Positions 1 to 8,571 are shown, counted from the first letter of the stretch. The stretch is DNA of 64,000 bases from Bacillus tianshenii (GCA_020524525.2 CP129018.1:186001-250000); one strand, 5' to 3'. Notes: a model not told the origin generated them from the letters alone. Numbers and translations: made by a program.

Positions 1-92
1 ATTATCGCCCACCGATGCCAAATGCCCAGAAACCGTTTATTGAGGCGATGGCTTCAGTTGTAACGAAAAAACTTAAAAAAGAAGGGATTTAA
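1..92 (+). CDS. hemH: Ferrochelatase C-terminus (partial)
   Basis: The last 29 codons of ferrochelatase, open at the left window edge. The frame runs from base 3 to the TAA at 90-92 and contains RPPMPNAQKPFIEA followed by a basic, Lys-rich end, which fits the end of Bacillus HemH. The enzyme inserts iron into the porphyrin in haem synthesis. The next gene, hemY, starts at the base right after this stop, so the two are almost certainly co-transcribed and translationally coupled. The call rests on this short tail plus the hemH-hemY order known in Bacillus. Confidence 0.85.
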   Translation, partial: YRPPMPNAQKPFIEAMASVVTKKLKKEGI

Positions 93-1514
93 GTGGATGA
101 CGCTAAGCAAAGCGTTGTAATCATTGGAGGAGGAGTCACTGGACTTACAGCTGCGTATTATATGCAGAAGGAAATACGTGAACGTAATTTGCCTGTCCGG
201 TGCACGCTGATCGAAGCAAGTGATCGTCTTGGAGGAAAGATTCAAACGTACACAAAAAATGGCTTCGTCATAGAAAAAGGTCCAGACTCGTTTTTGGCAC
301 GTAAAAAAAGTGCAGCACGCCTCGCAGCTGAAGTAGGTATGGCTGATAATCTTGTGGCAAATAAAGCAGGAAAATCTTACGTGCTTGTAAAGGGTCGGTT
401 ACACGAAATGCCAGGCGGTTCAATTATGGGGATCCCGACAAAAATGGCGCCTTTTGCTTTCTCAGGGTTATTCAGTCCATTTGGAAAACTACGCGCAGGC
501 GCTGATCTTGTGCTGCCTCGCTCGAAGTCAAATAATGACCAATCACTAGGACAATTCTTTCGGCGTCGTCTTGGGGGAGAAGTTGTCGAGAACTTGATTG
601 AACCATTATTATCAGGAATTTATGCTGGAGATATTGATAATTTAAGTCTTTTGGCAACGTTTCCGCAATTTCAACATGTTGAGCAAAAGCATCGCAGTTT
701 AATCCTTGGAATGAAAAGCGTAACCCCAAAAGCGCCAAAGCAAAAAGAAAAACCTGAGAACAAGAAGACAAGTATGTTTTTGACTGTTTCAACTGGATTA
801 GAGTCATTCGTGCATGCGGTAGAAAAACGTTTAGATTCAGGTTCAGTGTTAAAAAATACTGCTGTTCAAGCAATTGAAAAGCATGGCGAACGTTATCACA
901 TAACTTTAAATAATGGAGAAGTAATAGAAGCAGATACAGTAATTGTTACTACACCTCATAAGAAAACAGCAGAAATGTTTTCTCAATACGACTTTTTTGA
1001 GCCGTTTCGTCATATGCCGTCTACATCTGTTGCAACGGTAGCGATGGCATTTTCAGAGTCAGCAGTAAAAGAAGATATTGATGGTACAGGGTTTGTAGTT
1101 TCGCGGAACAACCATTATACGATTACCGCATGTACTTGGACCCATAAGAAATGGCCGCACACGACACCGGAAGGAAAAGTACTTCTTCGTTGTTATGTAG
1201 GCCGAGCAGGGTCAGAAGAAATTGTGGATTGTTCAGATGATGAAATTAAGAATGCTGTCTTAGAAGATTTAAACCAAACAATGAGTATTACTGAGGAACC
1301 AGAGTTTTCAGTCATTACCCGTTGGAAAAATTCGATGCCTCAATATACGGTAGGGCATAAACAACGGATCGAGACTATCAAAGAAAAGCTAGATAACGAG
1401 CTTCCGGGTGTCTTTTTAGCAGGTGCTTCTTATGAAGGGTTAGGCCTTCCTGATTGTATTGATCAAGGAGAAGAAGCTGTTAAAAAGGTCCTTCAACTTT
1501 TAAACCTAAAATAA
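93..1514 (+). CDS. hemY: Coproporphyrinogen III oxidase HemY/CgoX
   Basis: FAD-dependent oxidase of the Gram-positive coproporphyrin-dependent haem route; it oxidises coproporphyrinogen III to coproporphyrin III at the membrane face. The protein is 473 aa, the usual length. The N-terminus has the dinucleotide-binding motif IIGGGVTGL (residues about 10-18) and the C-terminus the FAD-contact motif AGASYEGLGLPDCI typical of protoporphyrinogen-oxidase-type flavoproteins. The start is GTG directly after the hemH stop, with GAAGGG inside the end of hemH as ribosome binding site. An imperfect hairpin follows the gene. Confidence 0.95.
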   Translation: MDDAKQSVVIIGGGVTGLTAAYYMQKEIRERNLPVRCTLIEASDRLGGKIQTYTKNGFVIEKGPDSFLARKKSAARLAAEVGMADNLVANKAGKSYVLVKGRLHEMPGGSIMGIPTKMAPFAFSGLFSPFGKLRAGADLVLPRSKSNNDQSLGQFFRRRLGGEVVENLIEPLLSGIYAGDIDNLSLLATFPQFQHVEQKHRSLILGMKSVTPKAPKQKEKPENKKTSMFLTVSTGLESFVHAVEKRLDSGSVLKNTAVQAIEKHGERYHITLNNGEVIEADTVIVTTPHKKTAEMFSQYDFFEPFRHMPSTSVATVAMAFSESAVKEDIDGTGFVVSRNNHYTITACTWTHKKWPHTTPEGKVLLRCYVGRAGSEEIVDCSDDEIKNAVLEDLNQTMSITEEPEFSVITRWKNSMPQYTVGHKQRIETIKEKLDNELPGVFLAGASYEGLGLPDCIDQGEEAVKKVLQLLNLK

Positions 1515-1522
1515 ATTCAAAA

Positions 1523-1553
1523 GCAGTCGGGCTATGAAGCCTGGCTGTTTTTA
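1523..1553 (+). terminator. Probable terminator of hemHY
   Basis: An imperfect inverted repeat, about AGTCGGGCT / AGCCTGGCT around an ATGA loop, followed by GTTTTTATT. It lies 8 bases past the hemY stop. Confidence 0.6.
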
Positions 1554-1594
1554 TTATGATTTTTTTACAAAATATAGAATTTTTGGCGAATTAA

Positions 1595-1623
1595 TTGACT
1601 GAATATTCTTTCTAAAATAAGAT
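1595..1623 (+). promoter_or_regulatory. Sigma-A-type promoter of cstA
   Basis: TTGACT (1595-1600), a 17-base spacer and TAAGAT (1618-1623), about 30 bases before the cstA start. The -35 matches the consensus in 5 of 6 positions and the spacing is ideal. Confidence 0.55.
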
Positions 1624-1655
1624 AGTAATGATAATAGTGAATAGGAGGGAGAAAA

Positions 1656-3398
1656 ATGAATGGAATTTGGCTTGCGATTGTCGGTCTGTTGGTTTTTACC
1701 TTAGGGTATAAGTATTATTCGAGGTTTGTAGCTGAAAAGATTTACAGACTTGATCCATCTTATCAAACACCTGCTCATCAGTACAAAGATGGTGTCGACT
1801 TTGTTCCGACTAACAAATTTGTTTTGTGGGGTCACCATTTTACCTCTGTAGCAGGCGCAGCACCAATTGTTGGTCCAGCTATTGCAGTTTATTGGGGGTG
1901 GTTGCCGGCTTTTTTGTGGGTTATTTTAGGCACAGTCTTTGCTGCTGGCGTACATGACTTTGGAGCACTTGTTTTATCTGTAAGGAATAAAGGGCAATCT
2001 GTTGGGACACTCGCTAATCGTTTGATCGGTAAGCGGGCAAAAATTTTGTTCTTATTCATCATTCTCATATTGGTATTAATGGTTAATGCCGTGTTTGCTT
2101 GGGTTATTTCAAATTTATTCATTTCATTTCCAGCTTCTGTTTTATCTGTTTTTATTCAAATTCCACTCGCTGTGTGGATTGGATACCATGTTTATAAGAA
2201 AAAAGGAAGTATGCTAGTGCCTTCTTTGGTAGCGCTTGCAGTGATGTATGCGACTGCTATTTTAGCAAGTTATGTTCCGGCTTTACAAATAGATTTAGTG
2301 AAATATTTTGGTGGGGAAGAAAGTACAGGGCTATTTGGACTTAATGGTGTGTCTATGGCATTCCTCGTTTGGATTATTATTTTAATGGCATATGTATATA
2401 TTGCCTCGACACTACCTGTATGGAAGTTGTTACAGCCTCGGGATTATATTAACTCTCATCAATTAATTGTTGGGCTGGCGATCCTTTATTTTGGTCTCTT
2501 ATTCTCAAGACCAGAAGTTACAGCACCAATGACAAATGCTACTCCTGATGTTCCGTGGTTCCCGCTCTTATTTATCACGATTGCATGTGGAGCAATCTCA
2601 GGCTTTCATGGTTTAGTTTCATCAGGCACCTCTTCTAAACAGCTAAGCAAAGAAACAGATGCTCGATTTGTCGGCTATTTGGGAGCAGTAGGAGAAGGAG
2701 CGCTTGCACTAATTGCGATTATTGCAGTTGTTACATTCTTTGGTTCAAAGCAGGAATTTTTAGCGACATATTCTAGCTTTAAAGCTGCGAGTGGTGGTGG
2801 ACTTGGCGCATTTATTGGTGGTGCAGGTGAATTAGCAACAGGTATATTAATCCCTGCAGGTGTAGCGAAAACAATTGTTGCTGTTATTGTCGTTAGCTTT
2901 GCTGCCACGACTTTAGATACATCCGTGCGTCTTATGCGGTATATTATTGCAGAGCTTGGTAGTGAGTATAATATTCAGCCGCTAACAAAAACACATGTTG
3001 CGACGTCAATTGCTGTAGTTTCAAGTGCCGCACTTGTTCTCATTCCTGAAGGGCCAAAAGGTTTTGGCTCAGGTGGATACCTTCTATGGCCGTTGTTTGG
3101 AACATCTAATCAATTATTAGCAGGTATTACATTATTACTTGTATCAATTTGGCTGAAAAATCAAGGCCGTAATTATTTAGTAACGATTATTCCAATGCTA
3201 TTTGTGCTTGTGATGACATTATGGGCGATGACAAAGCAAGTTTTCATGGAATGGGCGATTTGGGCAGATGGAGGAGGAAATATGCTTCTATTTGTCTTTG
3301 GAGCGATTATCCTCGGATTTACACTCTGGATCTTGCTTGAATCAGTCTCGGCATTATCTAATAAACCACCAATCGATAATGTTGAACAAAAGGCATAA
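1656..3398 (+). CDS. cstA: Carbon starvation protein CstA
   Basis: Polytopic membrane transporter of the CstA family, linked to uptake of peptides and/or pyruvate under carbon limitation. At 580 aa it is the usual Bacillus length and almost entirely hydrophobic, with many membrane spans. Family features include the conserved N-terminal segment HHFTSVAGAAPIVGP and the GFHGLVSSGTSSKQ loop (about residue 320). The start ATG has AGGAGGGAG 5-6 bases upstream. It is monocistronic: its own promoter lies upstream and a strong hairpin follows. Substrate cannot be read from the sequence. Confidence 0.93.
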   Translation: MNGIWLAIVGLLVFTLGYKYYSRFVAEKIYRLDPSYQTPAHQYKDGVDFVPTNKFVLWGHHFTSVAGAAPIVGPAIAVYWGWLPAFLWVILGTVFAAGVHDFGALVLSVRNKGQSVGTLANRLIGKRAKILFLFIILILVLMVNAVFAWVISNLFISFPASVLSVFIQIPLAVWIGYHVYKKKGSMLVPSLVALAVMYATAILASYVPALQIDLVKYFGGEESTGLFGLNGVSMAFLVWIIILMAYVYIASTLPVWKLLQPRDYINSHQLIVGLAILYFGLLFSRPEVTAPMTNATPDVPWFPLLFITIACGAISGFHGLVSSGTSSKQLSKETDARFVGYLGAVGEGALALIAIIAVVTFFGSKQEFLATYSSFKAASGGGLGAFIGGAGELATGILIPAGVAKTIVAVIVVSFAATTLDTSVRLMRYIIAELGSEYNIQPLTKTHVATSIAVVSSAALVLIPEGPKGFGSGGYLLWPLFGTSNQLLAGITLLLVSIWLKNQGRNYLVTIIPMLFVLVMTLWAMTKQVFMEWAIWADGGGNMLLFVFGAIILGFTLWILLESVSALSNKPPIDNVEQKA

Positions 3399-3404
3399 TG
3401 TGAT

Positions 3405-3436
3405 GAAGGGGTCTCCTAATCGAGATCCCTTCTTTT
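3405..3436 (+). terminator. Terminator after cstA
   Basis: GAAGGGGTCTC (3405-3415), 6-base loop, GAGATCCCTTC (3422-3432), then TTTTG. One mismatch in 11 pairs. Confidence 0.8.
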
Positions 3437-3452
3437 GAAGAGGAGGGCTATC

Positions 3453-3716
3453 ATGGGAAAATTACCATCCTTAAAAAGGCTACTACAACTATACGATGAA
3501 ATGCTAAGCATGCCGCATCGGACAGAGATTGCTAGGGAATTGCGAGATGAAGATGACTTATTCTTATTATTATGTGCTTCTGAAATGCTCGGACTGCCAA
3601 ACCCAGCTTTTTATTATACATTAGAGCTTTATCCGCACATATTAGAGAAGTTTCATGACTGGCATTTACGAATGGGGATGGAGCATTCTCCACTTGATGG
3701 CATTCGTTGTTGTTGA
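3453..3716 (+). CDS. Small protein with C-terminal Cys-Cys (cory-CC-star type)
   Basis: An 87-residue soluble protein that ends exactly in a Cys-Cys pair (SPLDGIRCC). The middle holds LPNPAFYYTLELYPHILEKF and HDWHLRMGME. This matches what I recall of the family called cory-CC-star protein: about 70-90 aa, an invariant terminal CC, and always a neighbouring ArsA-type ATPase gene. The start is the ATG at 3453 with AGGAGGG at 3441-3447; a TTG further upstream lies inside the cstA terminator and is not used. The ATPase follows 22 bases on. Function is unknown; a terminal vicinal Cys pair suggests metal or redox chemistry, which is inference. Confidence 0.8.
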   Translation: MGKLPSLKRLLQLYDEMLSMPHRTEIARELRDEDDLFLLLCASEMLGLPNPAFYYTLELYPHILEKFHDWHLRMGMEHSPLDGIRCC

Positions 3717-3738
3717 TTACCAAATGAAGGCGTGATTT

Positions 3739-4671
3739 GTGTTGAAACAATTATTAGATAAAGAAATTGTGTTTATCGGGGGAAAAGGTGGTGTCGGTAA
3801 ATCCACTTCAGCCGCTGCATTTGCATTGCAGGCAGCGAACTCAGGAAAGAAGACATTACTTGTTTCTACTGACCCTGCACATAATACAGGAGATATTTTT
3901 CACAAGAAATTAAGTGGTACAATTTCCACTGTCTCTAATAATCTCGATGCAGTCGAGATTGATGAAGAGCGGGAGACAAAAGCATATATTAAACAAGTAA
4001 AAAGCAACTTAAAAGGAAATATAAAAGCCCATATGCTCGAAGAAGTTCATCGTCAAATCGACCTTGCTGCAAAAACACCAGGAGCAGCAGAAGCTGCCCT
4101 GTTCGACCGGATGACGTCGTTAATACTAGAAGAGCGTTCAAGCTATGATTTATTAGTTTTTGATACAGCTCCTACCGGCCACACCGTTCGTTTGCTTACC
4201 TTGCCAGAATTAATGGGAGCTTGGATTGATGGGATGCTTGAACGACGACAAAAACGAAATGAAAATTACACCCAGCTTTTAAATGATGGTGAGCCCGTGG
4301 AAGACCCGATATTTGAAGTGCTGCAGGAGCGTCGGACGAGGTTTCGCAAAGTAAGAGAGTTATTGATGGATGACAGCCGCACAGGCTTTGCATTTGTGCT
4401 AAACCCGGAACGGCTACCTATTCTAGAGACAGCAAAAGCGATTGAATTATTGAGTGCCCACCAGTTGACTGTTCAAACACTCATTATTAATAAAGTTCTT
4501 CCCCATGATGCAGATGGATCATTCTTTCAGAAGAGACGCCTGCAAGAAAAAGAATACATTGAAAAAATCAAAAAAGAGTTTTCAAATCAAGAAAAAGTAT
4601 GGGTGCCATTCTTCTCTGAAGATATCTCTGATATAGAAAAATTAAAACAATTTTCTATATATCTGTTGTAG
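3739..4671 (+). CDS. ArsA/Get3-family ATPase
   Basis: A 310-residue P-loop ATPase of the ArsA/Get3 (deviant Walker) class. The deviant Walker A GGKGGVGKST sits at residues 14-23, with the signature Lys near the start, and the switch/Walker B region reads LLVFDTAPTGHTVRLLTLPE (about 139-158). There is one ATPase domain only. No arsR, arsB or arsC gene is nearby, so an arsenite pump is unlikely; the partner appears to be the CC-ending protein just upstream. The start is GTG at 3739 with GAAGG 8 bases before it; a TTG directly follows. The client or substrate is unknown. Confidence 0.85.
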   Translation: MLKQLLDKEIVFIGGKGGVGKSTSAAAFALQAANSGKKTLLVSTDPAHNTGDIFHKKLSGTISTVSNNLDAVEIDEERETKAYIKQVKSNLKGNIKAHMLEEVHRQIDLAAKTPGAAEAALFDRMTSLILEERSSYDLLVFDTAPTGHTVRLLTLPELMGAWIDGMLERRQKRNENYTQLLNDGEPVEDPIFEVLQERRTRFRKVRELLMDDSRTGFAFVLNPERLPILETAKAIELLSAHQLTVQTLIINKVLPHDADGSFFQKRRLQEKEYIEKIKKEFSNQEKVWVPFFSEDISDIEKLKQFSIYLL

Positions 4672-4680
4672 TACAAAAAG

Positions 4681-4710
4681 AAACCTGACACATTGTGTGT
4701 CAGGTTTTAA
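4681..4710 (+). terminator. Terminator after the ArsA-like gene
   Basis: AAACCTGACACA, loop TTG, TGTGTCAGGTTTT: a 12-bp perfect stem with a short U tract. It may also serve yhfH coming from the other side. Confidence 0.85.
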
Positions 4711-4745
4711 AAGTAGGAGGTAATATAGCAAAAGCACTAATGAAA

Positions 4746-4874
4746 TTACTTCATGTCGCTTAAGCAGCTATTACACTGATTGTTGTAGCACTCATGTTGC
4801 TCTTCGATTTTGTCACCACATTTATGGCAATGCTTTGGTGGCAGGTTCTTAAAAAATTCAGTAACTTTCATCAT
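4746..4874 (-). CDS. yhfH: YhfH family mini-protein (Cys-rich)
   Basis: A 42-residue protein beginning MMKVTEFFKNLPPKHC and carrying five Cys, including CHKCG (16-20) and CNSC (34-37): two CxxC knuckles of a small zinc ribbon. It is below the usual gene-length cut-off and easily missed. The name rests on resemblance to B. subtilis YhfH and on its place directly before yhfI, as in B. subtilis. RBS AAAGGGG at 4883-4889 and a consensus promoter upstream support expression. Function is unknown. Confidence 0.85.
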   Translation of the reverse strand: MMKVTEFFKNLPPKHCHKCGDKIEEQHECYNNQCNSCLSDMK

Positions 4875-4919
4875 GGTAAGTTCCCCTTTCGTTTGTTGTT
4901 CGTTTATTAAGTTGAGTTT

Positions 4920-4948
4920 ATTGTATTATAACAGATTGAAAGTGTCAA
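4920..4948 (-). promoter_or_regulatory. Promoter of yhfH
   Basis: Read on the minus strand: TTGACA (4948-4943), 17-base spacer, TACAAT (4925-4920). The -35 is perfect and the -10 differs at one base. Confidence 0.7.
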
Positions 4949-5064
4949 CACCTGTATTGAAACAAATTTTAATTTTTTGATAAATGGGAAAAAAGCCTAT
5001 AAGTTTGAGAAGATGAATGGTTTTAGGAAGCATAAGTAAGAGAAACTAAAAATGAGGTGAGAAT

Positions 5065-5799
5065 ATGAAGGTTACAGTAGTGGGATTTTGGGGAGCATTT
5101 CCGAAAGCAAATGAAGCGACAACAGGTTATTTATTTGAACACAATGGTTTTCAGTTATTAGTTGATTGTGGGAGCGGCGTTGTTTCAAAACTTCAAAATT
5201 ACATGGAAATTAAAGATTTAGATGCAGTGATACTGTCCCATTATCATCATGATCATATGGCCGATATCGGAGTGCTTCAATACGCTAGAATGATTAAGCG
5301 TATACTCGGAGAAGTAGAAGGAGTATTGCCCATCTATGGTCATGTGGAAGATACAGACGGGTTTATGAAATTATCGAGAGACCCAGATACAGTTGGTGTT
5401 GCTTATAATCCAGTCGAAACGTTAACAGTTGGGCCGTTTTCTATTCAATTTCTAAGAACAAAGCATCCGGTTGTCTGCTATGCCATGCGGGTCGAAACAG
5501 AAGAGAAAATTGTCGTTTTCACAGCAGATACAAGTTATACAGATGATTTTGTTCCTTTTGCAGCAGATGCTGATCTTTTAATTGCTGAAAGTAGCTTTTA
5601 TGATGGACAAGATGCACAAGCAGCAGGGCATATGACATGTACAGAAGCAGCATCAATAGCACAGCAGGCAAATGTAAAACATCTGTTACTTACACACTTG
5701 CCTCATTTCGGACAAATAGAAGAGATGCTGACCCAAGCAAAAGACATCTATCATGGAAAAGTGACCCTTGCAGCTACCGGCTGGGAATGGGAAGCATAG
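5065..5799 (+). CDS. yhfI: MBL-fold metallo-hydrolase YhfI
   Basis: A 244-residue metallo-beta-lactamase-fold hydrolase. The metal-binding motif HYHHDH lies at residues 59-64 (H59, H61, D63, H64); further ligands are in the ADTSYTDD, AGHMTCTEA and LLTHLPHF segments, an arrangement like RNase Z/AtsA-type small MBL proteins. It is cytoplasmic, with no signal peptide. ATG start with GAGGTGA upstream. Order yhfH-yhfI-lplJ-yhfL matches B. subtilis. The true substrate is not known. Confidence 0.88.
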   Translation: MKVTVVGFWGAFPKANEATTGYLFEHNGFQLLVDCGSGVVSKLQNYMEIKDLDAVILSHYHHDHMADIGVLQYARMIKRILGEVEGVLPIYGHVEDTDGFMKLSRDPDTVGVAYNPVETLTVGPFSIQFLRTKHPVVCYAMRVETEEKIVVFTADTSYTDDFVPFAADADLLIAESSFYDGQDAQAAGHMTCTEAASIAQQANVKHLLLTHLPHFGQIEEMLTQAKDIYHGKVTLAATGWEWEA

Positions 5800-5872
5800 A
5801 GCTTGCTTATCATGAAGTGCTTAAGTAGGATAAAAGGTAGAAAAAATGACTAAAAAAAGGCAGGCGATTTAA

Positions 5873-6865
5873 GTGCTCTTTATTGATAATCAAGGTATTA
5901 CAGACCCGCGTATGAATCTTGCAATAGAAGAATATGCTGTGAAACACTTAGACATTAATGAAACATATTTACTCTTTTACATAAATGAACCCTCTATTAT
6001 TATCGGCAAAAATCAAAATACAGCTGAAGAGATTAATCAAAGCTATGTAGATGAAAATGGCATTCATGTTGTACGCCGTTTATCAGGTGGTGGGGCTGTC
6101 TACCATGACCTCGGGAACTTGAATTTCAGTTTTATTACGAAGGATGACGGCAACAGCTTTCATGATTTCAAGAAATTCACAGAACCTGTTATCGAAGCAC
6201 TTCAGCGTCTTGGCATAAAAGCTGAACTTTCCGGGCGAAATGATATTGTTGCAGGAGATGGAAGGAAAATTTCCGGGAATGCTCAGTTTTCTACAAAAGG
6301 AAGAATGTTTAGCCACGGAACTCTCTTATTTGATTCTGAAATTGAAAACGTTGTCTCAGCGCTGAACGTCAAGATGGAGAAGATTAAATCAAAAGGTATC
6401 AAATCGATTCGGAGCCGAGTAGCAAATATCCGGGAATTTTTAGATGAACAAATGACAACAGAGCAGTTTCGTGAAATGCTGCTTCGTTATATTTTTGATA
6501 CGGATGGAGAAGTTCCGCAGTATGTATTAACAAAGGAAGACTGGAAGAAGATTAACGAGATTTCTGAAGAGCGTTACAAGAATTGGGATTGGAATTATGG
6601 GAAATCACCGAAGTTTAATGTTCAATACGCCCATCGCTTTCCGATTGGCCAAATTGATGTACGGCTAGAAGTTAAGAAAGGGATTATCGACCAAGTAAAA
6701 ATATTTGGGGACTTCTTCGGTGTTGGAGATGTAGCTGAAATTGAAAGTGTACTTATCGGTACACGCTATGAAAAGAAAGAAGTAACTAATGCTCTTCAAA
6801 ATATCGACATTACTCACTATTTCGGAAATGTTCAAAAAGAAGAATTCATTGATTTAATGTTCTAA
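5873..6865 (+). CDS. lplJ: Lipoate-protein ligase LplJ
   Basis: Lipoate salvage ligase: it adenylates free lipoate or octanoate and transfers it to lipoyl domains of 2-oxoacid dehydrogenases and GcvH. It is 330 aa, full length. The ligase motif RRLSGGGAVYHDLGNLNFSF is at about residues 70-89 and GRKISGNAQ with the catalytic Lys at about 133-141; the C-terminal accessory domain follows. GTG start with AAAGGCAGG upstream. It probably follows yhfI in the same transcript and ends at a strong hairpin that begins in its stop codon. Confidence 0.95.
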   Translation: MLFIDNQGITDPRMNLAIEEYAVKHLDINETYLLFYINEPSIIIGKNQNTAEEINQSYVDENGIHVVRRLSGGGAVYHDLGNLNFSFITKDDGNSFHDFKKFTEPVIEALQRLGIKAELSGRNDIVAGDGRKISGNAQFSTKGRMFSHGTLLFDSEIENVVSALNVKMEKIKSKGIKSIRSRVANIREFLDEQMTTEQFREMLLRYIFDTDGEVPQYVLTKEDWKKINEISEERYKNWDWNYGKSPKFNVQYAHRFPIGQIDVRLEVKKGIIDQVKIFGDFFGVGDVAEIESVLIGTRYEKKEVTNALQNIDITHYFGNVQKEEFIDLMF

Positions 6866-6901
6866 GGAAGAGAACGTCGGTTTATCGGCGTTCTCTTCCT
6901 T
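6864..6901 (+). terminator. Terminator after lplJ
   Basis: AAGGAAGAGAACG (6864-6876) pairs perfectly with CGTTCTCTTCCTT (6889-6901). The stem starts inside the lplJ stop codon; the following U tract is weak. Confidence 0.7.
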
Positions 6902-6924
6902 AGAATTAATTGAGGTAGAAATAT

Positions 6925-6953
6925 TTGAAAGAAAAGTGTAGAATGTTTATAAT
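6925..6953 (+). promoter_or_regulatory. Promoter of lcfB
   Basis: TTGAAA (6925-6930), 17-base spacer, TATAAT (6948-6953). Predicted transcription start near 6960, upstream of the FadR box. Confidence 0.7.
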
Positions 6954-6985
6954 AATTAAAGAATATTCTTAATATTATTATAAAA

Positions 6986-7003
6986 TGAATGATGCTTCAT
7001 TCA
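6986..7003 (+). promoter_or_regulatory. FadR operator
   Basis: TGAATGATGCTTCATTCA, with perfect 7-bp arms as in the B. subtilis FadR consensus TGAATGAMTANTCATTCA. The palindrome extends to 11 bp per arm (AAAATGAATGA/TCATTCATTTT). It lies between the promoter and the lcfB RBS, a position that fits repression relieved by long-chain acyl-CoA. Confidence 0.85.
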
Positions 7004-7024
7004 TTTTATTGAGGGGGAACTTCG

Positions 7025-8563
7025 TTGAACATTTGTAGAAAATTTAATGAAACAGCAGAACGTCTCGCTGAAAAGGATGCTTATATTTTTGAAGGTATGA
7101 GAGGAACGTATCGAGAGTTGAAGCAGCAAATTGATGCTTTTTCTAAGAACTTAATAAGTATGGGTGTGAAAAAAGGAGATCATATCGGCTTGATTTCGGG
7201 TAATAGTCCGCATTATGTAATTAGTTTATACGGTGCTTTGCAGGCGGGGGCAATTGTAATACCAATCAACCCAGTGTATACACCTGATGAGATTGGTTAT
7301 ATCTTAACTAATGGTGATGTTAAGGTCGTTATTGCTTTAGATAAGTTAATGCCTATATTTGAAAAGATAGACAAGGAATTGCCTGCAGTTGAGCGTTATA
7401 TCTTACTTGAAACGGAAAAGAGGACGTCTCCTTCATTATTAGAAGATAAATTGAAACCGTTTTCAAAAATGATGGAATCTGTTGAGGAAAAGATTAGCTT
7501 CCCTCAATTAGATGAAGAGGATACAGCGGTAATTCTTTATACGTCAGGTACAACTGGAAAACCAAAAGGAGCGATGCTAACACGTCGAAATATTTACAGT
7601 AATGCAAAGGATACAGCAAATTATTTATCCATTGATGAGCATGATATCGTCATTACAGTGTTACCAATGTTCCATGTTTTTTGTTTAACAGTGGCGTTAA
7701 ATGCCCCATTGATAAGCGGCGGGACAATCTGTATTATGCCGAAGTTTAGCCCAGATGCTGTCTTTCATGTTGCTTCTGAAAATAAAGCAACTGTTTTCGC
7801 AGGTGTGCCGACAATGTATAACTTTCTTAATCAAATTCCAACCGCTTCAAAAGAGTCCTTCTCTCATATAAGAATATGTGTTTCTGGCGGTGCTTCTATG
7901 CCTGTGGCCTTGTTGAAAAGTTTTGAGAAGAAGTTCGATGTTCAAATATCAGAAGGGTATGGTCTCTCAGAGGCTTCTCCTGTTACATGCTTCAATCCAC
8001 TAGACCGTCCACGAAAGCCTGGCTCTATTGGGACAAGCATTCTCAATGTGGAAAATAAAGTCGTAGACCCAGAAGGAAACGAAGTTGAAACAGGCGAGGT
8101 TGGCGAGTTAATCGTCCGTGGCCCTAATGTGATGAAAGGCTATTATAAGATGCCTGAAGAAACCGCAGCTACATTGAAAAATGGTTGGCTTTATACAGGA
8201 GATATGGCAAAGAAGGATGAGGATGGATATTTTTATATTGTCGACCGAAAGAAGGATATGATTCTTGTTGGGGGTTATAACGTTTATCCTCGTGAAATTG
8301 AAGAGGTGTTGTATGACCATCCAGCAGTTGTTGAAACAGCTGTTATTGGAGTACCGGACCCTGAATATGGAGAAGCAGTAAAGTGCTTTGTTGTTGTGAA
8401 CACTTCTACAACAGAAGAGGAGTTAAAGCAATATTGCAGTGAGCACTTGGCAAAATATAAAGTGCCGCAAGAAATCGAGTTTTTAGAGGAACTACCTAAG
8501 AATACGACAGGAAAAATCCTGCGCCGTTCGCTGCGGAATTTAGCAGTAAAATCGAATCAGTAA
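7025..8563 (+). CDS. lcfB: Long-chain fatty-acid-CoA ligase LcfB (YhfL)
   Basis: Acyl-CoA synthetase that activates fatty acids with ATP and CoA for beta-oxidation or lipid remodelling. It is 512 aa, close to B. subtilis YhfL. The AMP-binding motif ILYTSGTTGKPKGAML is at about residues 173-188, then EGYGLSEASP, GWLYTGD, the hinge DRKKDMILVGGYNVYPRE and the C-terminal catalytic Lys in PKNTTGKILRR. The start is TTG at 7025 with GAGGGGG 7 bases upstream. A sigma-A promoter and a FadR box precede it, and a terminator follows, so it is a single-gene unit. Confidence 0.95.
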   Translation: MNICRKFNETAERLAEKDAYIFEGMRGTYRELKQQIDAFSKNLISMGVKKGDHIGLISGNSPHYVISLYGALQAGAIVIPINPVYTPDEIGYILTNGDVKVVIALDKLMPIFEKIDKELPAVERYILLETEKRTSPSLLEDKLKPFSKMMESVEEKISFPQLDEEDTAVILYTSGTTGKPKGAMLTRRNIYSNAKDTANYLSIDEHDIVITVLPMFHVFCLTVALNAPLISGGTICIMPKFSPDAVFHVASENKATVFAGVPTMYNFLNQIPTASKESFSHIRICVSGGASMPVALLKSFEKKFDVQISEGYGLSEASPVTCFNPLDRPRKPGSIGTSILNVENKVVDPEGNEVETGEVGELIVRGPNVMKGYYKMPEETAATLKNGWLYTGDMAKKDEDGYFYIVDRKKDMILVGGYNVYPREIEEVLYDHPAVVETAVIGVPDPEYGEAVKCFVVVNTSTTEEELKQYCSEHLAKYKVPQEIEFLEELPKNTTGKILRRSLRNLAVKSNQ

Positions 8564-8571
8564 ATTTATTG

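Noticed and set aside
1621-1643. Fur-like sequence before cstA (GATAGTAATGATAATAGTGA)
   Set aside because: It has GATAAT-type repeats but no proper inverted 7-1-7 symmetry, and cstA is not an iron gene.
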